Assembly: GCA_030606215.1 (NCBI GenBank)
Contig: JAUWGW010000025.1
Location: forward strand, 1 to 23,097
DNA length: 23,097 nt
Reading direction: 5' to 3'
DNA from: a bacterium
GTDB taxonomy: Bacteria > NPL-UPA2 > JAUVJM01
Shown here in pieces: positions 15,354 to 23,094 of the stretch. A program made the position numbers and the translations under genes. The first letter of the stretch is position 1; each line of letters starts with the position of its first letter. Under the pieces are notes generated by a model that had not been told where the DNA came from, searched no databases, and saw only the letters and a list, made by a program, of their open reading frames with translations.

Positions 15354-17810
15354 ATGAATATTTATACAAGAAACGAAAAAATTGTGCCGGTTTACATTGA
15401 AGATGAGATGCACTCTTCGTACCTTGACTATGCTATGAGCGTCATCGTTGCAAGAGCGCTGCCCGATGTAAGAGATGGGTTGAAACCTGCGCATCGTCGG
15501 ATTCTTATAGCAATGAATGACCTTAACCTATCATATGGCAGACCATTTCGCAAATGCGCAAAAATTGCAGGTGATGTCAGTGGAAATTATCATCCGCACG
15601 GTGAGCAGATTGTCTATCCTTCCCTTGTCCGTATGGCGCAGGGTTTCTCGCTCCGCTATCCGCTTGTTGACAGCCAGGGGAATTTTGGTTCAATAGATGG
15701 TGACCCGCCGGCAGCTATGCGTTACACAGAGGCAAGACTCTCTGCGATTGCAGGAGAAATGCTGAAAGACCTTGATAAAGATACAGTTAAATTCAGGCCG
15801 AATTATGATGAGACGCGGACAGAGCCTGTCGTGTTACCTTCTGCAATTCCAAACCTCCTGATAAATGGCTCATCCGGAATCGCAGTTGGTATGGCTACTG
15901 AGATACCTCCTCATAACTTAGGTGAAATTGTGGATGGGTTAACTCTCCTGATTGAAGACCCGGATGTGGGTATTGAGAAATTAAATAAGGTAGTAAAAGG
16001 GCCTGATTTCCCGACAGGCGGGTTGATAATGGGGCATGAGGGAATAAGAAGTGCTTACACAGGAGGTAGAGGACTCATAAGACTGCGCGCACGAGCTTTT
16101 GTCGAGAGAGAGAGGAAAGGGGAGAAGGAGAAAATTGTTATAACAGAGATTCCATATCAGGTGAATAAAAGCAATCTTGTTGAGAGTATCGCAGGGCTTA
16201 TCAGGGATAAGAAAATCACAGGCATATCAGATCTGCGTGATGAGTCTGACAAGGATGGTATAAGGATTGTGGTGGAACTTCGCAGGGAAGAACCGGCTGA
16301 GGTAGTTCTCAACCAGCTCTACAATCATACCCAGATGCAGGGCACTTTCGGAGCGATAATGCTTGCGCTTGTGAACGGAGAGCCCCGCATTCTCAATCTG
16401 AAGCAGATGCTCGAGCAGTATCTGTCCCACAGGCGGGAAGTTGTGACGCGGCGGACTAAATTTGAATTGAAAAAAGCTTCCGAGCGCGCCCATATAGTTG
16501 AAGGGCTGAAAATTGCTCTTAGCAAGATTGATGATGTCATAAAGACAATAAAGACTTCCAAAACCGTGGAAGATGCGCGAGATAGTTTAACGAAAAAATT
16601 CAAATTAACTGAGAGACAGGCGCAGGCAATTCTTGATATGCGTCTCCAGAGGCTCACGGGACTTGAGCGGAAGAAGCTTCAGAGTGAATATCTTGAATTG
16701 ATAAAGAGAATCGAGAAGTTACGGCAGATTCTTGCAAGTGAGAAGCAGTTAATGAACATAATCAGGGAGGAACTCCTTGAGATAAAGAACAAATACGGAG
16801 ATGAGAGGAGGACAGAAATAGTTGAGAGCGCGGGAGATTTTACAACGGAAGATTTAATTGCTGAAGAGGATATGGTCATAACAATAAGTCATAGTGGTTA
16901 TATAAAGCGTCTTCCGGTAAGTACTTACAGAAAACAGAAGCGCGGCGGCAAGGGAGTAATCGGCGGTGGAAGGAAGGAGGAAGATTTTATAGAGCATTTA
17001 TTCATTGCCTCAACCCATGAATACATCCTCTTCTTCACGGATTTAGGGCGGGTATACTGGGCAAAAGTTTATGAAATTCCTCAAGCAGGACGTCTCTCCA
17101 GAGGAAAAGCCATACCCAATCTCCTTCAGATTAATCCTGAGGAAAGGATTACTGCGCATGTAGTTGTTTCCAATTTTGACGCTGAGCATTTCCTCCTGAT
17201 GATTACTGAGCAGGGAGTAGTTAAGAAGACAAATCTCTCCGCATACGGTCATCCGAGAGCCGGCGGGATAATTGCTGTTGCCCTTGATGCAAAGGATAGA
17301 CTCATAGAGGGGAGATTGACAGATGGCAATGAGGAAATACTTATTGCGACAAGAAATGGAAAGGCAATTCGTTTTTCTGAAAGCCAGCTTCGTTCAATGG
17401 GAAGACCTTCGCGGGGTGTTAAGGGGATTACCCTGGGGAAGGGTGATAAGGTGATTGGAGCAGCAATCGCAGAACCTGATGCGACTGTTCTCTCCGTAAC
17501 TGAAAATGGGTTTGGGAAGAGGAGCCAATTCTCGGATTATCGTATGCAGAGACGCGGCGGAAAAGGAGTTATAAATATAAAGATGACAGACAGGAATGGC
17601 CCAATAGTTGGGTTGAGAACAGTAACTGACAGGGACGAACTGATGTTGATTACCTCAAGAGGGATGGTCATACGTATGCGTGTTGAGCCTATCCGGGTAT
17701 TGCATAGAAATACGCAGGGAGTGCGGTTGATAAGACTTGATGAAGGGGATAAGGTTGTCGCAGTAGCACGGGTGGCAGTTAAGGAGGAAGAAAATCAGGA
17801 AGAAATATGA
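15354..17810 (+). CDS. gyrA: DNA gyrase subunit A
   Basis: GyrA (818 aa) carries the DNA-cleaving tyrosine and the wrapping domain. Tyr124 in AAMRYTEARLS is the catalytic residue. The C-terminal domain has the GyrA box QKRGGKG (528-534), which identifies it as gyrase rather than topoisomerase IV; a related QRRGGKG occurs later. In the quinolone-determining region the sequence reads HGEQIVYPSLVRMAQ, with Gln85 and Pro89 where E. coli has Ser83 and Asp87. The gene starts 1 nt after the PilZ stop and its last 17 nt overlap the proposed archease start. Confidence 0.98.
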   Translation: MNIYTRNEKIVPVYIEDEMHSSYLDYAMSVIVARALPDVRDGLKPAHRRILIAMNDLNLSYGRPFRKCAKIAGDVSGNYHPHGEQIVYPSLVRMAQGFSLRYPLVDSQGNFGSIDGDPPAAMRYTEARLSAIAGEMLKDLDKDTVKFRPNYDETRTEPVVLPSAIPNLLINGSSGIAVGMATEIPPHNLGEIVDGLTLLIEDPDVGIEKLNKVVKGPDFPTGGLIMGHEGIRSAYTGGRGLIRLRARAFVERERKGEKEKIVITEIPYQVNKSNLVESIAGLIRDKKITGISDLRDESDKDGIRIVVELRREEPAEVVLNQLYNHTQMQGTFGAIMLALVNGEPRILNLKQMLEQYLSHRREVVTRRTKFELKKASERAHIVEGLKIALSKIDDVIKTIKTSKTVEDARDSLTKKFKLTERQAQAILDMRLQRLTGLERKKLQSEYLELIKRIEKLRQILASEKQLMNIIREELLEIKNKYGDERRTEIVESAGDFTTEDLIAEEDMVITISHSGYIKRLPVSTYRKQKRGGKGVIGGGRKEEDFIEHLFIASTHEYILFFTDLGRVYWAKVYEIPQAGRLSRGKAIPNLLQINPEERITAHVVVSNFDAEHFLLMITEQGVVKKTNLSAYGHPRAGGIIAVALDAKDRLIEGRLTDGNEEILIATRNGKAIRFSESQLRSMGRPSRGVKGITLGKGDKVIGAAIAEPDATVLSVTENGFGKRSQFSDYRMQRRGGKGVINIKMTDRNGPIVGLRTVTDRDELMLITSRGMVIRMRVEPIRVLHRNTQGVRLIRLDEGDKVVAVARVAVKEEENQEEI
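17781..17787 (+). promoter_or_regulatory. Perfect Shine-Dalgarno for archease inside gyrA
   Basis: AAGGAGG lies within the last codons of gyrA, exactly 6 nt before an in-frame ATC (17794-17796). No ATG, GTG or TTG in the archease frame lies within range, so this site argues for initiation at ATC. Confidence 0.6.
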
Positions 17811-18213
17811 AATTGTTGAACATACTGCAGATGTGGGGTTAAGGATTTTCGGAGAGAACCTCGAAACTCTTTTCATCAACGCGGGAATTGCCTTTTTTGA
17901 ATTAATCGCCGAAGTTGAAAAAGTTGAGGAGAAAGAATCGGTTGATTTCAGCGTAGAGGCAGAGGATAGGAAAGAGCTGCTTGTCAGATGGCTGAGCGAA
18001 CTGCACTTCAAGTTTGAAGTCGAGAGATTGCTTTTCACGCGGTTCCATATTTCAAAAATCAGCGAGAAGTCTCTGGAAGCAAAAGCTTATGGAGAAAAAT
18101 TTGACTCTGGACGCCATGAATTGAAAACGGAAATCAAAGGAGTTACCTACCACCAGTTGAAAGTGGAGCCCATTCAGGGAGGATGGGTTGCAGAGGTAAT
18201 TTTTGATGTCTGA
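17794..18213 (+). CDS. Archease, RtcB activator, with a probable ATC start
   Basis: Archease speeds guanylylation and turnover of the RNA ligase RtcB. The frame reads RKKYEIVEHTADVGLRIFG, then the conserved GRHELKTEIKGVTYH region and a terminal VAEVIFDV, a clear match to the family. The conserved EHTAD with metal-binding Asp13 lies upstream of the first conventional start (GTG 17833), so that start would delete an essential motif. From the stop at 17764 to GTG 17833 the frame has no ATG, GTG or TTG. ATC 17794 has a perfect AAGGAGG 6 nt upstream and gives the expected N-terminal length (139 aa). A sequencing indel or a frameshift from an out-of-frame ATG at 17807 is the alternative. It overlaps rtcB by 8 nt. 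Confidence 0.88.
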   Translation: MRKKYEIVEHTADVGLRIFGENLETLFINAGIAFFELIAEVEKVEEKESVDFSVEAEDRKELLVRWLSELHFKFEVERLLFTRFHISKISEKSLEAKAYGEKFDSGRHELKTEIKGVTYHQLKVEPIQGGWVAEVIFDV

Positions 18214-21178
18214 TATTCTTTTTGAAAAAGTTGATGATTACAGGTGGCGTATCCCACAGAATTTCCAGGAAGGGATGCGTGTTCCTGGATTGATTTATGC
18301 TGATGAAAGTCTCATTGAACCTATCAAGGGGGACAAAACTGCCCAACAGGTTGCAAATGTGGCAAGCTTGCCAGGTATTGTCAAGTACTCTCTGGCAATG
18401 CCTGATATTCACTGGGGCTATGGTTTTCCTATAGGGGGCGTTGCGGCGACCGACCCGTCTGAAGGAGGTGTAATCTCACCTGGAGGGGTGGGTTTTGATA
18501 TCAACTGTCTTTCTGGAGATTCGTCTATACTGCATGACCTGGGTTATTCGCTACCGATAAGAGATTTTGAAAACAGATGGAAAGAAGGAGTTATTAAGTG
18601 TTTTGATTTCCGTAGAGAGAGCTCGACTGGGGTATCTATCTGCAACTTTCTAAAGCGCAAGCCTCACAACAGGGTGTACGAACTGGTAACTGGTACGAGT
18701 AGGAAGATCATCGCAACAGAAGACCATCCATTTTATACAAAAGACGGTATGAAACCTCTCAATAAATTAACAGATGGAGAAGAAGTTGCTGTTTATCCAT
18801 TTGAAGGGGTTCCATACGAAAAGCCATCAGGTGAGGTGATAGTGACAGAGGAGGCGGTAAGGAAAATCCTCAAGCATCTCCGGAAAGGTTCCAGAGGTAA
18901 CGCGCTTGGGCAAATTCTCAAGCATCTGAAGAAACGGAATCTATTGTTGATACGGTACGATTCAGAAGTGTTACCTTATTTGTTGAAAGTAATGGCATAT
19001 GTTCTTGGGGACGGCACCATGTATTTCAGCGGGGCAGGAGGTTCTGGAATTACCTGGTTTTATGGTAAGCCACAAGATCTGGAGGAAATTCGGCAGGATG
19101 TAGTGAAAATAGGTTACACTCCTTCGCGTATTTATAAAAGGGAAAGAAACCACAAGATGCGTACTATGTATTCAGAATATGGGTTTAGTACGACTGAGAC
19201 TTCTTTTAAAGTATGCTCGAGTAGTTTTGCGGCTCTTCTCATTGCACTTGGGACGCCATTTGGAAATAAAGCGAGTCAGGATTTCTGTGTTCCTCCATGG
19301 CTTTTTAAGGCACCGCTCTGGCAGAAAAGGCTATTCCTTGCATCTTTCTTCGGAGCAGAGATGTCAACACCACGGTGTATGAGCGAACACCAACATAATT
19401 TCTATTGTCCGATGGTTTCAGTTAATAAGAAGAAAGGATATGTTCAAAACGGAAGAGTTTTTCTGGAAGAGATAGCATTATTACTTGAGGAGTTCGGAGT
19501 CCAGATACACAGGATCAGTAGAAAGTTAAGCTACGTGAATGATAAAGGAGAGACATCTGACCGTTTACGACTTATTCTATCGAGCAGCCCGGAAAGTATG
19601 ATGAATCTTTACGCCAGGGTTGGATTCGAATACAACAAAAAAAGGCGTTTCATTGGCAATGTTGTTGTTCATTATCTCAAACGGAAAGGAATTCTCATTC
19701 GTGAGCGAAAAGAAATAGCATCTCGAGCAAGACGATTAAGGGAAACGGCTCACTTGAGTGCAAAGTGTATCTATGATGAGCTTGATACGAAAGTAGTGAA
19801 TTTCAGATTTATACAGAGGTCAGTCTACGGGGGTAGGAAAACAGCACCCCGCATAGGGGAAGACAAAATTGGTTTTGATGAGTTTCTCAGTGATGTAACT
19901 TCAGGACTTGGTGAATCAGGTATGGTATGGGATGATATAGTGACCAAGAGAGAAATAGAATTTGATGATTATGTCTACGATTTTACTGTGAACCATCCTG
20001 ACCACAATTTTGTTGCGAATGGTTTTGTCGTTTCAAACTGTGGGATAAGATTAATGAGGAGTAATCTGAAATTGGGGGATGTGAGCAAATATATTGAGGA
20101 ACTTGTTGATGGACTATTTGCGAATGTGCCCTGTGGCGTCGGTTCACGCAGTTCCCTCAGATTATCCCGCAAGGAACAGGAGAAAGTGCTGGTGGAAGGT
20201 GCAAAATGGATTGTGGAGAGAGGTTATGGCACGATGGATGATGTTGCGCATACTGAGGAGAAAGGTGCACTTCCCGGGGCGGATCCGTCTAAGGTAAGTC
20301 AGCATGCAATGGAAAGAGGATCTCCACAACAGGGAACTCTTGGAGCGGGGAATCATTTCCTTGAAATTCAGGTTATTGAGAAGATTTATGAGCCGGAAGC
20401 TGCAAAAGTTTTCGGGCTTGAGGAAGGGCAGATTACTGTTATGATTCACTGTGGTTCAAGAGGGTTCGGTCATCAGGTATGTACTGATTACCTGCGGGTG
20501 ATTGGCAAAGCGATGGCACACTATGGAATCCATGTTCCTGATAGGCAATTAGCGTGTGTCCCGGTTGATTCTAAAGAAGGGAAGGATTATTTCTCCGCAA
20601 TGGCATGTGCGGCAAATTATGCCTGGGCGAATAGGCAGTTGATAATGCACTGGGTGAGGGAAACATTCCAGAAAGTGCTCGGGATGAGTCCTAATGACCT
20701 CGGTATGGAACTTGTCTATGATGTTGCTCACAACATTGCGAAGTTTGAAACTCATGGAGGGAAGAAACTCTGCGTCCACAGGAAAGGTGCAACAAGAGCT
20801 TTCCCTGCAGGGCATCCAGATTTGCCGGAAGATTACAGGGAGGTAGGACAGCCTGTAATTATTCCAGGCGATATGGGGAGAAATTCATATGTCCTCGTTG
20901 GGACTGAAAGAGCGATGAATGAGACATGGGGCAGCACCTGTCACGGAGCCGGGCGTGTTATGAGCAGACATGCTGCTATAAAGGCGGCTCGCGGGAAATC
21001 AATTTTCAAGGAACTTCAGGAGAGAGGTGTTACTGTGAGGGCAAAGGGAAGGGAGACACTTGCGGAAGAAGCGCCTGAAGCTTACAAAGATGTCAACAAA
21101 GTGGTAGAAGTGGTTCATAACGCTGGCATCTCTAAACGTGTTGCGAAAATGAAGCCAATAGGAGTGGTGAAAGGATAA
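18206..21178 (+). CDS. rtcB: RNA-splicing ligase RtcB, intein-containing precursor
   Basis: RtcB joins RNA 2',3'-cyclic phosphate or 3'-phosphate ends to 5'-OH ends through a guanylylated histidine and Mn2+. The 990-residue precursor encodes a 479-residue mature ligase (the size of the archaeal enzyme) split after Asn100 by a 511-residue intein. In mature numbering the metal and active-site residues are Cys101 (DIN/CGIRL), His206 (GAGNHFLE), His237 (HCGSRGFGH), His331 (VAHN) and His402 (TCHGAG), with spacing close to Pyrococcus RtcB. ATG 18206 is chosen over TTG 18203. It overlaps archease by 8 nt, and serS begins directly after its stop, so the three genes look co-transcribed. Confidence 0.97.
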   Translation: MSDILFEKVDDYRWRIPQNFQEGMRVPGLIYADESLIEPIKGDKTAQQVANVASLPGIVKYSLAMPDIHWGYGFPIGGVAATDPSEGGVISPGGVGFDINCLSGDSSILHDLGYSLPIRDFENRWKEGVIKCFDFRRESSTGVSICNFLKRKPHNRVYELVTGTSRKIIATEDHPFYTKDGMKPLNKLTDGEEVAVYPFEGVPYEKPSGEVIVTEEAVRKILKHLRKGSRGNALGQILKHLKKRNLLLIRYDSEVLPYLLKVMAYVLGDGTMYFSGAGGSGITWFYGKPQDLEEIRQDVVKIGYTPSRIYKRERNHKMRTMYSEYGFSTTETSFKVCSSSFAALLIALGTPFGNKASQDFCVPPWLFKAPLWQKRLFLASFFGAEMSTPRCMSEHQHNFYCPMVSVNKKKGYVQNGRVFLEEIALLLEEFGVQIHRISRKLSYVNDKGETSDRLRLILSSSPESMMNLYARVGFEYNKKRRFIGNVVVHYLKRKGILIRERKEIASRARRLRETAHLSAKCIYDELDTKVVNFRFIQRSVYGGRKTAPRIGEDKIGFDEFLSDVTSGLGESGMVWDDIVTKREIEFDDYVYDFTVNHPDHNFVANGFVVSNCGIRLMRSNLKLGDVSKYIEELVDGLFANVPCGVGSRSSLRLSRKEQEKVLVEGAKWIVERGYGTMDDVAHTEEKGALPGADPSKVSQHAMERGSPQQGTLGAGNHFLEIQVIEKIYEPEAAKVFGLEEGQITVMIHCGSRGFGHQVCTDYLRVIGKAMAHYGIHVPDRQLACVPVDSKEGKDYFSAMACAANYAWANRQLIMHWVRETFQKVLGMSPNDLGMELVYDVAHNIAKFETHGGKKLCVHRKGATRAFPAGHPDLPEDYREVGQPVIIPGDMGRNSYVLVGTERAMNETWGSTCHGAGRVMSRHAAIKAARGKSIFKELQERGVTVRAKGRETLAEEAPEAYKDVNKVVEVVHNAGISKRVAKMKPIGVVKG
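18506..20038 (+). mobile_element. Intein with LAGLIDADG homing endonuclease inside rtcB
   Basis: The 511-residue insertion begins at Cys1 (CLSGDSSIL, block A) and ends at Asn511 before the extein Cys (VVSN/C). Block B has ATEDHPF with Thr71 and His74; block F/G reads VYDFTVNHPDHNFVANGF. Two LAGLIDADG-like helices are visible: LKVMAYVLGDG (160-170, acidic residue Asp169) and FLASFFGAEMS (277-287), where the second acidic position is Glu285. The penultimate residue is Ser510 rather than the usual His. The site, directly before the Mn-binding Cys, is the one used by RtcB inteins in Pyrococcus. Removing it leaves an uninterrupted DINCGIRL motif. Confidence 0.96.
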
Positions 21179-22453
21179 ATGCTTGATTTGCGATTTGTAA
21201 GGGAGAATGGGGAAAAGGTTAAGGAATCTCTTAGGAAACGGGGAACGAAACTTGATATAGACCATCTCCTTGAGCTTGACAGTAAACATCGCCAGCTGCT
21301 TCAGGAAGTAGAAAAACTGAGGTATGAGAGAAATAGGGCTTCTAACGAAATTGGCAAACTTAAGCAAAAAGGGGAGGATGCGGGTAAGCTCCTTGAGCAG
21401 ATGAAAGCGGTGTCCCAGGAAATCCATGTTTTGGACTCAGAAGTGAAGGAAGTTAGCGCAAATATAGTCTCTTTAAGTCTCCTTGTCCCAAATATTGTTG
21501 ACGAAAGTGCTCCCAAAGGGAAAGGTCCGCAAGATAACATTGAGGTGAGGAGGTGGGGGGAGACCCCAGCCTTCAGTTTCAAGCCGCTGGGTCATATTGA
21601 AATAGGGAAGATACTCGGAATTATTGATTTTAAAGTTTCTGCAAAGCTTGCCGGCTCAGGATTTGCATTTTATAGAGGGTATGGGGCTCGTCTTGTTAGA
21701 GCTCTTATAAATTTTATGCTTGACCTTCATACTGAAAAGCATGGTTATCAGGAGGTATTTCCTCCTTTCCTTGTAAATAGAGACTGCATGGTTGGCACAG
21801 GACAGTTGCCAAAGCTTGAGGAAGATATGTATCGCATAGAGAAAGAAGATTTCTTCCTGGTCCCAACAGCAGAGGTGCCTGTTACCAATATTCATCGCGG
21901 GGAGATTATAGAAGGGGAGAGTCTCCCCATCTACTACGCTTCATATACTGCCTGTTTCAGACGGGAGGCGGGTTCGTATGGCAAGGAAACAAAGGGGCTT
22001 GTCAGGGTTCATCAGTTTGATAAAGTAGAACTTGTGAAATTTGTCCGTCCTGAAACTTCTAATGATGAGATTGAAAAACTCTTGCAGGATGCAGAAGAAG
22101 TTCTTAAGTCTCTTGGACTTCATTACAGGGTTGTGAACCTGTGTGCTGTTGATATAAGTTTTGCAGCCTCCAAATGCTATGATATTGAAGTATGGGCGCC
22201 GGGTGAAGGGGAATATCTTGAGGTATCTTCCTGCAGCAACTTCACGGATTTTCAGGCAAGGCGTGCTGGTATCAGGTATAGACCCAAGCCCGATGCAAAA
22301 CCAGAGTATGTCCATACCCTTAATGGTTCAGGTGTTGCGTTACCGCGAGTAATTGTTGCCCTCCTTGAAACATATCAACAGAAAGATGGGTCGGTTGTCA
22401 TCCCTGAAGCGTTACGTCCTTATATGGGAGGGATGGAGAGGATTTCCCCTTGA
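21179..22453 (+). CDS. serS: Seryl-tRNA synthetase
   Basis: SerS charges tRNA-Ser and tRNA-Sec. The 424-residue class II enzyme has the long antiparallel coiled-coil arm (about 30-105) that grips the tRNA variable loop, motif 2 around FRREAGSYGKETKGLVRVHQ (260-279), and motif 3 LNGSGVALPRVIVALLE (381-397). The SSCSNFTDFQARR stretch (350-362) is typical of the serine pocket. The ATG follows the rtcB TAA with no gap. Its last 56 nt overlap a convergent leftward gene, and no clear intrinsic terminator is seen at its end. Confidence 0.98.
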   Translation: MLDLRFVRENGEKVKESLRKRGTKLDIDHLLELDSKHRQLLQEVEKLRYERNRASNEIGKLKQKGEDAGKLLEQMKAVSQEIHVLDSEVKEVSANIVSLSLLVPNIVDESAPKGKGPQDNIEVRRWGETPAFSFKPLGHIEIGKILGIIDFKVSAKLAGSGFAFYRGYGARLVRALINFMLDLHTEKHGYQEVFPPFLVNRDCMVGTGQLPKLEEDMYRIEKEDFFLVPTAEVPVTNIHRGEIIEGESLPIYYASYTACFRREAGSYGKETKGLVRVHQFDKVELVKFVRPETSNDEIEKLLQDAEEVLKSLGLHYRVVNLCAVDISFAASKCYDIEVWAPGEGEYLEVSSCSNFTDFQARRAGIRYRPKPDAKPEYVHTLNGSGVALPRVIVALLETYQQKDGSVVIPEALRPYMGGMERISP

Positions 22454-22877
22454 CAAGGAGTTCTCTCTTAAACCCTTTGCTCAGGCGGTAGGTGAAAAAG
22501 TAAAATAGTGGTTTACAGGCAAAATCCCTCATGTTTGTGAACTGGTCAACAGTGAGATGCAGTATATATCCAGTGGTGATCCCAATCGTAAAGTTATTCC
22601 AGCCTATAAGATGAAATATCAAAAAAAGAAGCGGGACAATCTCATAGGAATGAAGCACTAAGTATAATTTTGAAAGCTTTGTATTATGACATAGAAAGAA
22701 AAATTCTTTCAAGCTGGCAATCCTGAAACGAGAGTGTACGAGATAATCAGGGAAATGGTCAAGGTCAGTAAAAACCCCAAGCATAAAACATCCAATCGCT
22801 CCTGCCAGTGATTTGAGGTAGAAGTATAGAGCGATGCTTACCGGTAAAGATATTGCTATGTGATGTTCTAATTTAAT
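22398..22877 (-). CDS. Multi-pass membrane protein with His/Asp motifs (YdjM/DUF457-like)
   Basis: From ATG 22784 the frame gives 128 residues, but homology-like features continue upstream: EHHIAISLPVSIALYFYL, then AGAIGCFMLGVFTDLDHFPD. Starting at ATT 22875-22877 gives 159 residues; GAAGGGGG lies about 9 nt before that codon and a stop closes the frame at 22881. Paired His (5-6), TDLDHFPDY (37-45), a His-Ser-Tyr-Glu segment and a later HLTVDQFTN recall inner-membrane metal-dependent hydrolase-like proteins of the YdjM/DUF457 type. Three or four hydrophobic helices are likely. The assignment is tentative. The gene converges on serS and overlaps its last 56 nt. A sequencing error that hides an ordinary start is possible. 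Confidence 0.6.
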   Translation of the reverse strand: MKLEHHIAISLPVSIALYFYLKSLAGAIGCFMLGVFTDLDHFPDYLVHSRFRIASLKEFFFLCHNTKLSKLYLVLHSYEIVPLLFLIFHLIGWNNFTIGITTGYILHLTVDQFTNMRDFACKPLFYFFTYRLSKGFKRELLVKGKSSPSLPYKDVTLQG

Positions 22878-22904
22878 TGTTTACTGCCCCCTTCTATTGT
22901 TTGA

Positions 22905-22991
22905 TGCATTATAGAGGCGCTTTCTTTTATGGTCAATGATAAAAAGCGGCGAAAACGTAACCCCTCAGTTACGGGTGGGGACGAACTGTAG
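22905..22991 (+). pseudogene. Possible 3' remnant of an IS200/IS605-type tnpB
   Basis: A short open frame ends KKRRKRNPSVTGGDEL before TAG at 22989-22991. The basic, low-complexity tail running directly into a structured G-rich sequence resembles the way tnpB 3' ends merge into the guide-RNA/right-end region of IS605-family elements. No upstream catalytic part of TnpB is present. This rests on general likeness only and could be chance. Confidence 0.25.
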
Positions 22992-23010
22992 CGCTCGGAT
23001 TTATCCGAGC
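22957..23010 (+). other. Structured sequence with two hairpins, possible transposon right end or omega-RNA
   Basis: GTAAC-CCCTCA-GTTAC (22957-22972) forms a hairpin, and CCCC at 22961-22964 could alternatively pair with GGGG at 22977-22980, as in a pseudoknot. A perfect 8-bp hairpin GCTCGGAT-TT-ATCCGAGC follows at 22993-23010. A hairpin close to the right end is a hallmark of IS200/IS605 elements, but no transposase is visible here. Confidence 0.4.
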
Positions 23011-23040
23011 TGAAAGAAGGGGGCAGGTAGGAGAAGTAAC

Positions 23041-23064
23041 ACGCGAAGCACGCGTCATTTTTTT
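23041..23064 (+). terminator. Intrinsic terminator-like hairpin
   Basis: ACGCG-AAGCA-CGCGT (23041-23055) is a perfect 5-bp GC stem, followed by CA and a run of seven T (23058-23064). It would end a rightward transcript from the structured region, immediately before a new promoter. Confidence 0.55.
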
Positions 23065-23065
23065 C

Positions 23066-23094
23066 TTGACAAAGCCTTATAGTATTACTACAAT
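23066..23094 (+). promoter_or_regulatory. Strong sigma70-type promoter facing out of the window
   Basis: TTGACA (23066-23071), a 17-bp spacer, and TACAAT (23089-23094) form a near-consensus promoter. It starts 2 bp after the T-run of the terminator-like hairpin. The gene or RNA it drives lies beyond the right edge. Confidence 0.8.

Noticed and set aside
17807-17842. ATG in the ATGA overlap at the gyrA stop as the archease start
   Set aside because: It is in another frame and reaches a stop after 11 codons. It would need a frameshift, so it is kept only as an alternative explanation.
17833-18213. Archease starting at GTG 17833
   Set aside because: This start removes the conserved EHTAD motif that sits just upstream in the same frame, and no Shine-Dalgarno is placed for it. 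The upstream ATC fits better.
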